5,099 nucleotides of DNA from Burkholderiales bacterium (lineage in GTDB: Bacteria; Pseudomonadota; Gammaproteobacteria; Burkholderiales; Burkholderiaceae_C): positions 1 to 5,099 of the forward strand of contig JAABPT010000160.1 in NCBI GenBank assembly GCA_011391855.1, given 5' to 3'. Below are positions 1 to 5,099 of this stretch, piece by piece. Positions within the stretch are counted from its first letter, which is position 1. Every line of letters begins with the position of its first letter. The notes beneath the pieces are model-generated. The model saw only the letters and a program-made list of their open reading frames with translations, searched no databases and was not told where the DNA came from. A program made the position numbers and the translations under genes.

Positions 1-777
1 GAGGAAGGCGTGTCGCTGATCGACAGCGCCATGCTCACCGCGGCCACCACGGCGGCCGCGGGATCAACCGGCCTGCGGCTGGAGTGCCGGCGCGTGCGCT
101 TCGAGCCCGCCGCCGACGGCCGGCCGTTCAGCGTGGTGCCGCTGGCCGAGGGGCCCTCCACCCATTTCACTTTCGCGGCCGATGCCGTGCTCTGCTCCAT
201 CGGCCAGGACCCGGACCTGGCGCCCTTCGCGGGCGCCCTGCCCGCGCGCGGCGCGCTGCTCGCGGTGGACGAACGCCTGGCCACCGGCCGCGACGGCGTC
301 TGGGCCGGCGGCGACGTGGCCAGCATGGCGCGCTACGTCACGCAGGCCGTGGGCATGGGCAAGCAGGCGGCGCTGGACATCCACCGCCAGTTGCTGGGCG
401 CGGCTGCGCTGGCCGGCGACGACACGGCCAGCGGGGCGGAGCCGGAAGCCGTGGTGCCGTTGGCCGCCATCGCCAGCTGGTACCACCCGAAGGCGCCGCG
501 CGTGGCCGAGCAGGTGCGGCTGCCCTCCGAGCGCCACAGTGCCGCGCTGGAAGTGCAGTTGGGGCTGGACATCGAGCAGGCGCTGGCCGAGGCCGGGCGC
601 TGCTTCTCCTGCGGTACCTGCATCCACTGCGACAACTGCGTGGTCTATTGCCCCGACCTCGCCGTGAACCGCGTGGACGGCGGCTACGAGGTGCTGGCCG
701 ACTACTGCAAGGGCTGTGGCCTGTGCGTGCGCGAATGCCCGACGGGGTCGATGAAGATGGTGGAGGAGCGGCGATGA
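1..777 (+). CDS. GltD-like FAD/NAD(P) oxidoreductase fused to a 2x[4Fe-4S] ferredoxin domain, OFOR electron-transfer subunit (5' partial)
   Basis: The reading frame is open from the first base, so the gene begins upstream; 258 residues of the C-terminal part are present. Residues 1-125 match the end of the glutamate-synthase small-subunit (GltD) fold: an ADAVLCSIGQDPD stretch (61-73) closes the NAD(P)-binding lobe, and WAGGDV (101-106) followed by AVGMGKQAALDI is the C-terminal FAD-binding signature. The usual N-terminal GxGxxG FAD motif is missing because of the window edge. After a linker come two ferredoxin motifs: C201, C204, C207, C210, C213, C217-P, then C236, C239, C242, C246-P. This domain corresponds to the delta subunit of pyruvate/2-oxoacid:ferredoxin oxidoreductases. 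The protein is cytoplasmic and probably passes electrons from the TPP-containing alpha/beta core through the clusters to FAD and NAD(P)+. The stop overlaps the alpha-subunit start (ATGA). The closest characterised analogue by architecture is the flavin subunit of phenylglyoxylate:NAD+ oxidoreductase; a ferredoxin:NAD(P) transfer role for another OFOR is also possible. Family assignment is firm; substrate is inferred. Confidence 0.88.
   Translation, partial: EEGVSLIDSAMLTAATTAAAGSTGLRLECRRVRFEPAADGRPFSVVPLAEGPSTHFTFAADAVLCSIGQDPDLAPFAGALPARGALLAVDERLATGRDGVWAGGDVASMARYVTQAVGMGKQAALDIHRQLLGAAALAGDDTASGAEPEAVVPLAAIASWYHPKAPRVAEQVRLPSERHSAALEVQLGLDIEQALAEAGRCFSCGTCIHCDNCVVYCPDLAVNRVDGGYEVLADYCKGCGLCVRECPTGSMKMVEERR
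762..768 (+). promoter_or_regulatory. Shine-Dalgarno site for the alpha subunit
   Basis: GGAGGAG lies five bases before the ATG at 774, inside the last codons of the preceding gene. It is a near-perfect match to the 16S anti-Shine-Dalgarno sequence. It fixes the alpha-subunit start at 774 even though the frame stays open back to position 84. The ATGA overlap suggests translational coupling. Confidence 0.8.
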
Positions 778-1934
778 CCGCCACACGGGAAGAGCCCGTG
801 CTGCTGACCGGCAACCATGCCGTGGCCTGGGCCGCGCGGCTGGCGCGGCCGAAGGTGGCACCGGTGTACCCGATCACGCCGCAGACGCCGGTGCTGGAGC
901 TGCTGACCGAATTCCAGGCGCGTGGCGAATTCGACGCTGAAATCATCACCGTGGAATCCGAGCACTCGGTGATGTCGGCCTGCATCCCGGCTTCGCTGGC
1001 CGGCGTGCGTGTCTTCACCGCCACCGCGTCGCAGGGCCTGCTGCTGATGCACGAGCTGCTGCACTACGCCGCCGGTGCGCGGGCACCGATCGTGATGGCC
1101 AATGTCAACCGCACCGTGGCCTCGCCCTGGGCCTTCTGGCCCGACCAGACCGACAGCCTGGCGCAGCGCGACACCGGCTGGATCCAGTATTACGTGGAGA
1201 CCGCGCAGGAAGCTCTGGACACCGTGCTGCAAGCCTACCGCGTGGCCGAACAGGTGCTGCTGCCGGCGATGGTGAACCTGGACGCGTTCTATGTTTCGCA
1301 TGCGCTGGAGCCGGTGCAGGTGCCGTCGCAGGAAACGGTCGACGCCTACCTGCCCCCGTTCCAGCCACTGCACCGCCTGGACACCGCACGGCCCGAATCC
1401 TGGGGCAACGTCGTCAGCCAGGACATGTTCTACCGCCACCGCCAGGCCACCGAGGAAGCCATGGCGCGCGTGCCGGCGCTGGCCGCCAGCGCCGACCTCG
1501 AGTGGGCCGGGCACACGCAGCGCAGCTGGGGCGTGGTGGAACGCTACCGCTGCGAAGGCGCAGCCACGGTGATCGTCACGCTGGGCAGCATGTGCGGCAC
1601 GGCGCGCGACGCGGTGGACGCCATGCGCGCCGCCGGCCAGGCTGTGGGGCTGGTCAAGCTGAGGTTGTTCCGCCCGCTGCCGGTGGCGGCACTGCGCGCC
1701 GCGCTGGTGGGCCTGGACGACGTGGTGGTGCTCGACCGCAACCATTCACCGGGCCTGGGCGGCGTGCTGCACCAGGAATTGCGCGCTGCGCTGTACGGCA
1801 TGCCGCAGGCGCCGCGCATCCACGGCCTGCTGGCCGGCGTGGGCGGCGTGAACGTGCCGGTGGACAGCATCTGCGACTTCGTGCAGCGCGTGGTCGGCAG
1901 GCCGGCGGTGCCCGAATCGTTGTGGATGCGATGA
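774..1934 (+). CDS. porA: 2-oxoacid:acceptor oxidoreductase (POR/phenylglyoxylate dehydrogenase type), alpha subunit
   Basis: This complete 386-residue protein has the usual PorA length. With the beta subunit it forms the active site for CoA-dependent oxidative decarboxylation: 2-oxo acid + CoA gives acyl-CoA + CO2 + two electrons. The N-terminal pyrimidine-binding domain (about 8-230) shows YPITPQTP (32-39), ESEHS with E63 at the position of the TPP-activating glutamate, TATASQGLLLMHE, and NVNR with R113 at the position of the arginine that holds the substrate carboxylate in Desulfovibrio africanus POR. A DQTDSLAQRDTGWIQ block follows from residue 124. The C-terminal transketolase-like domain (about 260-375) shows VIVTLGS (266-272), KLRLFRPLP and VLDRNHSPGLGG, all typical of PorA. 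No membrane segment or iron-sulfur motif is seen. The start is set by the Shine-Dalgarno at 762 and by the family N-terminus. The beta gene follows after 31 bases. Substrate is not readable from the motifs; the Liv transporter and NAD-type electron subunit nearby suggest a Pad-like enzyme, but a pyruvate or branched-chain 2-oxoacid enzyme is possible. Confidence 0.93.
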   Translation: MTATREEPVLLTGNHAVAWAARLARPKVAPVYPITPQTPVLELLTEFQARGEFDAEIITVESEHSVMSACIPASLAGVRVFTATASQGLLLMHELLHYAAGARAPIVMANVNRTVASPWAFWPDQTDSLAQRDTGWIQYYVETAQEALDTVLQAYRVAEQVLLPAMVNLDAFYVSHALEPVQVPSQETVDAYLPPFQPLHRLDTARPESWGNVVSQDMFYRHRQATEEAMARVPALAASADLEWAGHTQRSWGVVERYRCEGAATVIVTLGSMCGTARDAVDAMRAAGQAVGLVKLRLFRPLPVAALRAALVGLDDVVVLDRNHSPGLGGVLHQELRAALYGMPQAPRIHGLLAGVGGVNVPVDSICDFVQRVVGRPAVPESLWMR

Positions 1935-1953
1935 ACCGACGGGGCCATGGGCC

Positions 1954-1959
1954 AAGGAG
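1954..1959 (+). promoter_or_regulatory. Shine-Dalgarno site for the beta subunit
   Basis: AAGGAG sits six bases before ATG 1966 and only three before the in-frame TTG at 1963. The better spacing and codon favour ATG 1966 as the true start. The site lies in the 31-base gap after the alpha subunit. Confidence 0.75.
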
Positions 1960-1965
1960 CACTTG

Positions 1966-2853
1966 ATGGAATCGATCGACCTGCCGCCCGAACCCATGCT
2001 CTGCTCGGGACACGCCGCGTGCCCGGGCTGCGTCGACGCGCTCTCGGTGCGCCACGTGCTGGCCATGCTGGGGCCCGACACGATGGCGGTGATTCCACCG
2101 TCGTGCATGGCCATCATCGCCGGACCGCAGCCCTACAGCTCGCTGAAGATCCCCGTCTACCAGCCGACGCTGGAAGCCAGCGCGGCGGCGGCCTCGGGGC
2201 TGCGTCGCGCGCTCGACGCCCAGGGCAAGCAGGCCACGACGGTGATCGTGCTGGCCGGTGACGGCGGCACCTACGACATCGGCTTCCAGTGCCTTTCGTC
2301 GGCCGCCGAGCGCAACGAGAACTTCATCTATTTCTGCCTCGACAACGAGGGCTACATGAATACCGGCGCGCAGAAGTCGTCTTCCACGCCGCACTACGCC
2401 TGGACCGGTTCCACGCCGGCCGGCAAGACCTCGCGCAAGAAGAATATGACCGAGATCATGGCCGCGCACGGCGTGCCCTACGTGGCCACCGCCAGCGTGG
2501 GCCACCTGGCCGACCTGAAACGCAAGGTGATGCGCGCCAAGGCAATGCGCGGCACACGCTTCATCACGCTGCTGATCCCCTGCCTGGACGGCTGGGGCCT
2601 GGCCGACGACGCCGGCCTGACTGCCGCGCGGCTGGCGGTGGAGACCGGCGCCTTCCCCTTGTACGAGATCGAGGACGGCCGCCGCTACACGGTGAATGCC
2701 GACAAGACGCGCCCGATCGGCGAGTACCTGGGGCTGCAGCGCCGCTACCGCCACATGAGCAGCGAACAGGTCACCGACTTGCAGGTCGAGATCGACGACG
2801 GCTGGGCGCGCCTGCAGCACCGAGCCGCACCCGACCACGCGCTGACCCCCTGA
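1966..2853 (+). CDS. porB: 2-oxoacid:acceptor oxidoreductase (POR/phenylglyoxylate dehydrogenase type), beta subunit, TPP- and [4Fe-4S]-binding
   Basis: This complete 295-residue protein is the TPP-diphosphate-binding partner of the alpha subunit. The TPP/Mg motif starts at G98-D99-G100-G101 and ends at L-D126-N127-E-G-Y-M-N-T, with the roughly 28-residue spacing expected of the family. Cysteines C19 and C22 (in GHAACPGC), C47 (PPSC) and C206 (IPCLDGWG) fall where PorB proteins place the four ligands of the [4Fe-4S] cluster next to TPP. The block TGAQKSSSTP and the lysine-rich GKTSRKKN loop are also typical. An additional cysteine, C13, precedes the cluster motif. Length is normal for the family and the protein is cytoplasmic. 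The start at ATG 1966 is chosen over TTG 1963 because of the AAGGAG spacing. The gene ends in CCC-TGA-CCC, 63 bases before livH and in the same frame as livH. With the alpha subunit and a gamma subunit not in the window it would decarboxylate a 2-oxo acid and pass electrons to the ferredoxin domain encoded by the first gene. Family is certain; the specific substrate is not. Confidence 0.93.
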   Translation: MESIDLPPEPMLCSGHAACPGCVDALSVRHVLAMLGPDTMAVIPPSCMAIIAGPQPYSSLKIPVYQPTLEASAAAASGLRRALDAQGKQATTVIVLAGDGGTYDIGFQCLSSAAERNENFIYFCLDNEGYMNTGAQKSSSTPHYAWTGSTPAGKTSRKKNMTEIMAAHGVPYVATASVGHLADLKRKVMRAKAMRGTRFITLLIPCLDGWGLADDAGLTAARLAVETGAFPLYEIEDGRRYTVNADKTRPIGEYLGLQRRYRHMSSEQVTDLQVEIDDGWARLQHRAAPDHALTP

Positions 2854-2854
2854 C

Positions 2855-2887
2855 CCCGGCCCGACGCCGAAGCGGACCCGGCCCGAC
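2855..2887 (+). repeat. Pair of 11-bp direct repeats in the beta/livH gap
   Basis: CCCGGCCCGAC occurs at 2855-2865 and again at 2877-2887, so the copies start 22 bases apart, about two helical turns. They lie just after the beta-subunit stop. In such GC-rich DNA this may be chance or a trace of local duplication. A protein-binding site is possible but nothing else supports it. Confidence 0.5.
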
Positions 2888-2888
2888 C

Positions 2889-2912
2889 TCGCACCCGCAC
2901 TCGCACCCGCAC
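2889..2912 (+). repeat. Perfect 12-bp tandem duplication just upstream of livH
   Basis: TCGCACCCGCAC occurs twice in direct succession (2889-2900 and 2901-2912), ending four bases before the livH ATG. It fills the place where a Shine-Dalgarno sequence would be expected, and none is visible there. A likely origin is replication slippage in low-complexity CAC/CGC sequence. Confidence 0.85.
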
Positions 2913-2916
2913 GGGC

Positions 2917-3801
2917 ATGGACCTCGCCACCTTCCTGGTGCAATGCCTGAACAGCCTGCAGTACGGCCTGCTGCTGTTCCTGGTGGCCTCGGGGCTGACA
3001 CTCATCTTCGGCATCATGGGCGTCATCAACCTGGCGCACGGCAGCTTCTACATGATCGGCGCCTACATGGCGTATGCGCTGGCGCCGTTCGTGAGCGGCA
3101 CGCTGGGTGGCGGCTTCTTCGCCACCCTGGCGCTGGGGCTGGTGCTGGCGGTGCTGCTGGGCTACGCGCTCGAATGGGCCTTCTTCAGCTTCCTGTACGG
3201 GCGCGAACACTTGCAGCAGGTGCTCATGACCTATGGGCTGATCCTGGTCTTCGAGGAGCTGCGCAGCATCCTGGTGGGTGACGACGTGCACGGCGTGGCG
3301 CCACCGCCCTGGCTGGCGGGCGCCGTGCCGCTGGGCGAGTTGATGACCTACCCGGTGTACCGGCTGTTCATCTCGGCCGTGTGCCTGGGCGTGGCGCTGG
3401 CGATGTGGTTCGTGCTGGCGCGCACGCGGCTGGGCATGAAGATCCGCGCGGGCGCCACCAACCGAGAAATGGTGCAGTCGCTGGGCGTGGACATCACGCT
3501 GCTGTACCGCGTGGTTTTCGCCGCCGGCGTGGCGCTGGCGGTGCTGGCCGGCATGGTGGCGGCGCCGGTCTCTTCGGTCTACCCGGGCATGGGCAACCAG
3601 GTGCTGATCATCTGCTTCGTGGTGGTGGTCATCGGCGGAATCGGGTCGATCCGCGGTGCGCTGCTGGCGGCGTTGCTGATCGGCTTTGCCGAGACCTTCG
3701 GCACGGTGCTGTTCCCGCAGGCCGCCGGGGTGCTGGTGTACGTGCTGATGGCGCTGATCCTGTTGTGGAAGCCGGACGGGCTATTCCGGGCGGGCTCGTG
3801 A
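2917..3801 (+). CDS. livH: Branched-chain amino acid-type (HAAT) ABC transporter permease LivH
   Basis: This complete 294-residue, very hydrophobic inner-membrane protein has about eight predicted membrane segments (roughly 12-35, 42-60, 66-88, 97-115, 143-168, 190-212, 226-250 and 262-285). It forms the translocation channel with LivM and is energised by LivG/LivF. The N-terminal LVASGLTLIFGIMGVINLAH (22-41) is the hallmark of LivH. The cytoplasmic coupling loop RTRLGMKIRAGATNREM (169-185) and the VVVVIGGIGSIRGALLAALL block are also typical. The C-terminus ends in LLWKPDGLF, as is usual for the family. ATG 2917 is the first possible start: none of the 21 codons between the upstream TGA and this ATG is an NTG codon. 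No good Shine-Dalgarno precedes it, so translation may rely on coupling to the beta subunit. The stop overlaps the livM start by four bases (GTGA). The transported compound is unknown; family members carry branched-chain amino acids, amides, urea or aromatic carboxylates. Confidence 0.93.
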   Translation: MDLATFLVQCLNSLQYGLLLFLVASGLTLIFGIMGVINLAHGSFYMIGAYMAYALAPFVSGTLGGGFFATLALGLVLAVLLGYALEWAFFSFLYGREHLQQVLMTYGLILVFEELRSILVGDDVHGVAPPPWLAGAVPLGELMTYPVYRLFISAVCLGVALAMWFVLARTRLGMKIRAGATNREMVQSLGVDITLLYRVVFAAGVALAVLAGMVAAPVSSVYPGMGNQVLIICFVVVVIGGIGSIRGALLAALLIGFAETFGTVLFPQAAGVLVYVLMALILLWKPDGLFRAGS

Positions 3802-4793
3802 ACGTAGCTCGCATCGCACCGGTGGCCGGGGTCGCGCTGGGTGCTCTGGCTCTGGCGCTGTGGCCGCTGGCGGCCGGCAGCTACGGCGTGGACTTCGTCA
3901 CCAAGACCATGATCTACGCCATCCTGGCGCTGAGCCTGGAACTGCTGGTGGGCACCACCGGGCTGGTGTGCTTCGGGCAGGCGGCGCTGTTCGGCCTGGC
4001 GGGTTATGCCGCAGTGCAGCTCTCGCCGTCCGACGCCGCAGCCTCGCTGTTCTGGTTGCTCCCGGTTTCGGTGGCCGCGGCCGCCGGCTATGCGTTGTTC
4101 ATGGGCGCCCTGTCGCTGCGCACGCGCGGCGTCTACTTCATCATGGTCACGCTGGCCTTCGCGCAGATGGCCTATTACGTGGTGCACGACACGCCGCTGG
4201 GCGGCGGCACCGACGGCATCTACCTGGCGCAGAAACCGGTGGCCGCCATCGGCGCCACCGTGCTGCTGGACCTGGACGACGCGAAGGCGCTGTACTACTT
4301 CGTGCTCGGCACGCTGGCCACGGTCTTCGTCTTCCTGGCACTGCTGCTTCGGTCACCTTTCGGGCGCGCGCTGGGCGGCATCCGCATCAACGAGCAGCGC
4401 ATGCGCGCCACCGGCTTTTCCACCTACCCCTACAAGCTGGCGGCATTCGTGATTTCCGGCGCCGTGGCCGGGCTGGGGGGCTTCCTGTTCGCGGTGAAGG
4501 ACGGTTACGTGAACCCCGAACTGCTGAGCTGGCATCTTTCGGGGGCGGTGCTGGTGATGATCATCCTGGGCGGCATCGGCCACCTGCGCGGCGCGGTGAT
4601 CGGCGCTTTCGCGTTTGCGCTGCTGCAGGAATTCTTCAAGTCCGAGGCGATCTTCGGTGCCTTCTCCAAGCACTGGCTGCTGGGCCTGGGGCTGACCATC
4701 ATCGTCAGCGTGGCGCTGCTGCCGCGCGGCCTGATCGGTGTCGGCGCACTGCTCACGCGCCGCCTGCAACGCCGCGTGGGGGGCACGCTGTGA
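3798..4793 (+). CDS. livM: Branched-chain amino acid-type (HAAT) ABC transporter permease LivM
   Basis: This 331-residue inner-membrane protein is the second channel subunit and is expected to pair with LivH. The GTG start at 3798 is chosen because it overlaps the livH stop (GTGA) and gives an N-terminus that leads directly into the first membrane segment (VAGVALGALALALWPLA). The frame itself is open much further back, where it shadows livH. Family marks include YAILALSLELLVGTTGLVCF followed by GQAALFGLAGYAA, then SLRTRGVYFIMVTLAFAQM, then GGGTDGIYL. The coupling loop is RSPFGRALGGIRINEQRMRA (185-204), and MIILGGIGHLRGAVIGAF lies near the C-terminus. The tail RRLQRRV is basic, as expected for a cytoplasmic end. 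Only a weak ribosome-binding site is visible before the GTG, so translational coupling to livH is likely. The stop overlaps the livG start in the same GTGA manner. Substrate is not determined by these motifs. Confidence 0.92.
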   Translation: MNVARIAPVAGVALGALALALWPLAAGSYGVDFVTKTMIYAILALSLELLVGTTGLVCFGQAALFGLAGYAAVQLSPSDAAASLFWLLPVSVAAAAGYALFMGALSLRTRGVYFIMVTLAFAQMAYYVVHDTPLGGGTDGIYLAQKPVAAIGATVLLDLDDAKALYYFVLGTLATVFVFLALLLRSPFGRALGGIRINEQRMRATGFSTYPYKLAAFVISGAVAGLGGFLFAVKDGYVNPELLSWHLSGAVLVMIILGGIGHLRGAVIGAFAFALLQEFFKSEAIFGAFSKHWLLGLGLTIIVSVALLPRGLIGVGALLTRRLQRRVGGTL

Positions 4794-5099
4794 GCGAGGT
4801 GCTGCTGCGTGCCAGCCAGTTGACGCGCCGCTTCGGCGGCCTGGTCGCCGTGGATGGCGTTTCGCTCGAACTGCAGCGCGGCACGGTGCACGCCGTGATC
4901 GGCACCAACGGCGCCGGCAAGTCGACGTTGATCAATATCCTGTCCGGCGAACTGGCGGCCAGCAGCGGCCGCGTCGAACTGCGCGGCACCGACATCACGC
5001 GCTGGTCGCAGCCGCGCCGCGCGCGCGCCGGCATCGGCCGCAGCTACCAGCGCACCACCATCTACCCGGTCTTCACGGTGCTGGAAAACTGCCGCCTGG
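4790..5099 (+). CDS. livG: Branched-chain amino acid-type ABC transporter ATP-binding protein LivG (3' partial)
   Basis: The frame is open from GTG 4790 to the window end, giving 103 complete codons of a protein expected to be about 250 residues long. The start overlaps the livM stop (GTGA), and a run of six G at 4778-4783, six bases upstream, may serve as a weak Shine-Dalgarno. The N-terminus reads MSEVLLRASQLTRRFGGLVA, the typical LivG opening. The Walker A P-loop is GTNGAGKST (38-46). The Q-loop glutamine is Q87 in GIGRSYQRTTIYP, followed by FTVLENCRL, a common LivG segment. The ABC signature, Walker B and H-loop lie beyond the edge. The cytoplasmic ATPase would hydrolyse ATP to drive import through LivH/LivM. 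A livF gene and a periplasmic binding protein gene are expected nearby but are not in the window. Confidence 0.9.
   Translation, partial: MSEVLLRASQLTRRFGGLVAVDGVSLELQRGTVHAVIGTNGAGKSTLINILSGELAASSGRVELRGTDITRWSQPRRARAGIGRSYQRTTIYPVFTVLENCRL

Noticed and set aside
10..12. GTG as the start of the first gene
   Set aside because: The frame is open to base 1 (reading EEG before the GTG), and the protein at this point is in the middle of a GltD NAD(P)-binding domain, so the gene is truncated by the window rather than starting here.
84..773. Upstream extension of the alpha-subunit frame to an earlier start
   Set aside because: The extension is Arg/Gly/Ala-rich and overlaps the well-supported flavin-ferredoxin gene. 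ATG 774 has a strong Shine-Dalgarno and matches the family N-terminus.
702..1745. 347-residue open frame on the minus strand
   Set aside because: Antisense shadow of the alpha subunit; His/Gln/Arg-rich composition and no family motif.
1963..1965. TTG as the start of the beta subunit
   Set aside because: Only three bases from AAGGAG; the ATG directly after it has better spacing and is the stronger codon.
2866..2880. Possible hairpin terminator in the beta/livH gap
   Set aside because: Only a 3-4 base stem (CCG-AAG-CGG) and no T run follows, so it is not a credible intrinsic terminator.
2289..3281. 330-residue plus-strand open frame with a His-Pro-rich segment near the beta/livH gap
   Set aside because: Out-of-frame shadow of beta and livH. 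The His-rich piece comes from the CAC/CGC tandem repeat and no domain is visible.
1654..3291. 545-residue open frame on the minus strand
   Set aside because: It runs antisense across alpha, beta and livH. It is rich in His, Gln, Arg, Ala and Gly with no recognisable domain, as expected for the complementary frame of GC-rich genes with strong third-position bias.
3381..3797. Upstream extension of the livM frame
   Set aside because: It shadows livH with an Arg/Gly/Ala-rich translation. The GTGA overlap and normal LivM length support a start at 3798.

Overview
The window is a densely packed, GC-rich stretch from what looks like a betaproteobacterium, most plausibly Burkholderiales. The reasons are the strong G/C bias at third codon positions, GTG starts overlapping upstream stops, and the style of the Liv-type transporter proteins. 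This is an impression from reading the sequence; no database search was run. All six supported genes lie on the + strand and probably form one operon. No stretch longer than 63 bases lacks a gene. No RNA gene, insertion sequence, CRISPR array, promoter or terminator was seen.

The left half (1-2853) encodes most of a thiamine-diphosphate, iron-sulfur 2-oxoacid:acceptor oxidoreductase of the pyruvate:ferredoxin oxidoreductase (POR/OFOR) superfamily. The first gene is cut by the window's left edge. It encodes the C-terminal half of a GltD-like FAD/NAD(P) oxidoreductase fused to a two-cluster [4Fe-4S] ferredoxin (delta) domain. The complete alpha subunit follows (774-1934, ATGA overlap, strong Shine-Dalgarno), then the complete beta subunit (1966-2853), which carries the TPP motif and the four cysteines of the proximal cluster. 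The gamma subunit is not in the window and should lie upstream. The fused flavin module suggests that electrons go to NAD(P)+, as in the phenylglyoxylate:NAD+ oxidoreductase (Pad) of Azoarcus, rather than only to free ferredoxin.

The right half (2917-5099) encodes a branched-chain-amino-acid-type (HAAT) ABC importer: permease LivH, permease LivM and the N-terminal third of the ATPase LivG, which runs off the right edge. LivH/LivM and LivM/LivG are joined by 4-base GTGA overlaps.

The simplest reading is a catabolic operon that imports a carboxylate or amino-acid-like compound and converts it, or a 2-oxo acid made from it, to an acyl-CoA plus CO2 with reduction of NAD(P)+ or ferredoxin. Which 2-oxo acid is used cannot be decided from the sequence. 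An aryl (phenylglyoxylate-like) or branched-chain 2-oxo acid is the leading guess. The one irregular spot is the 63-base beta/livH junction. It has direct and tandem repeats, no recognisable ribosome-binding site, and keeps the two genes in the same reading frame separated by one TGA stop.
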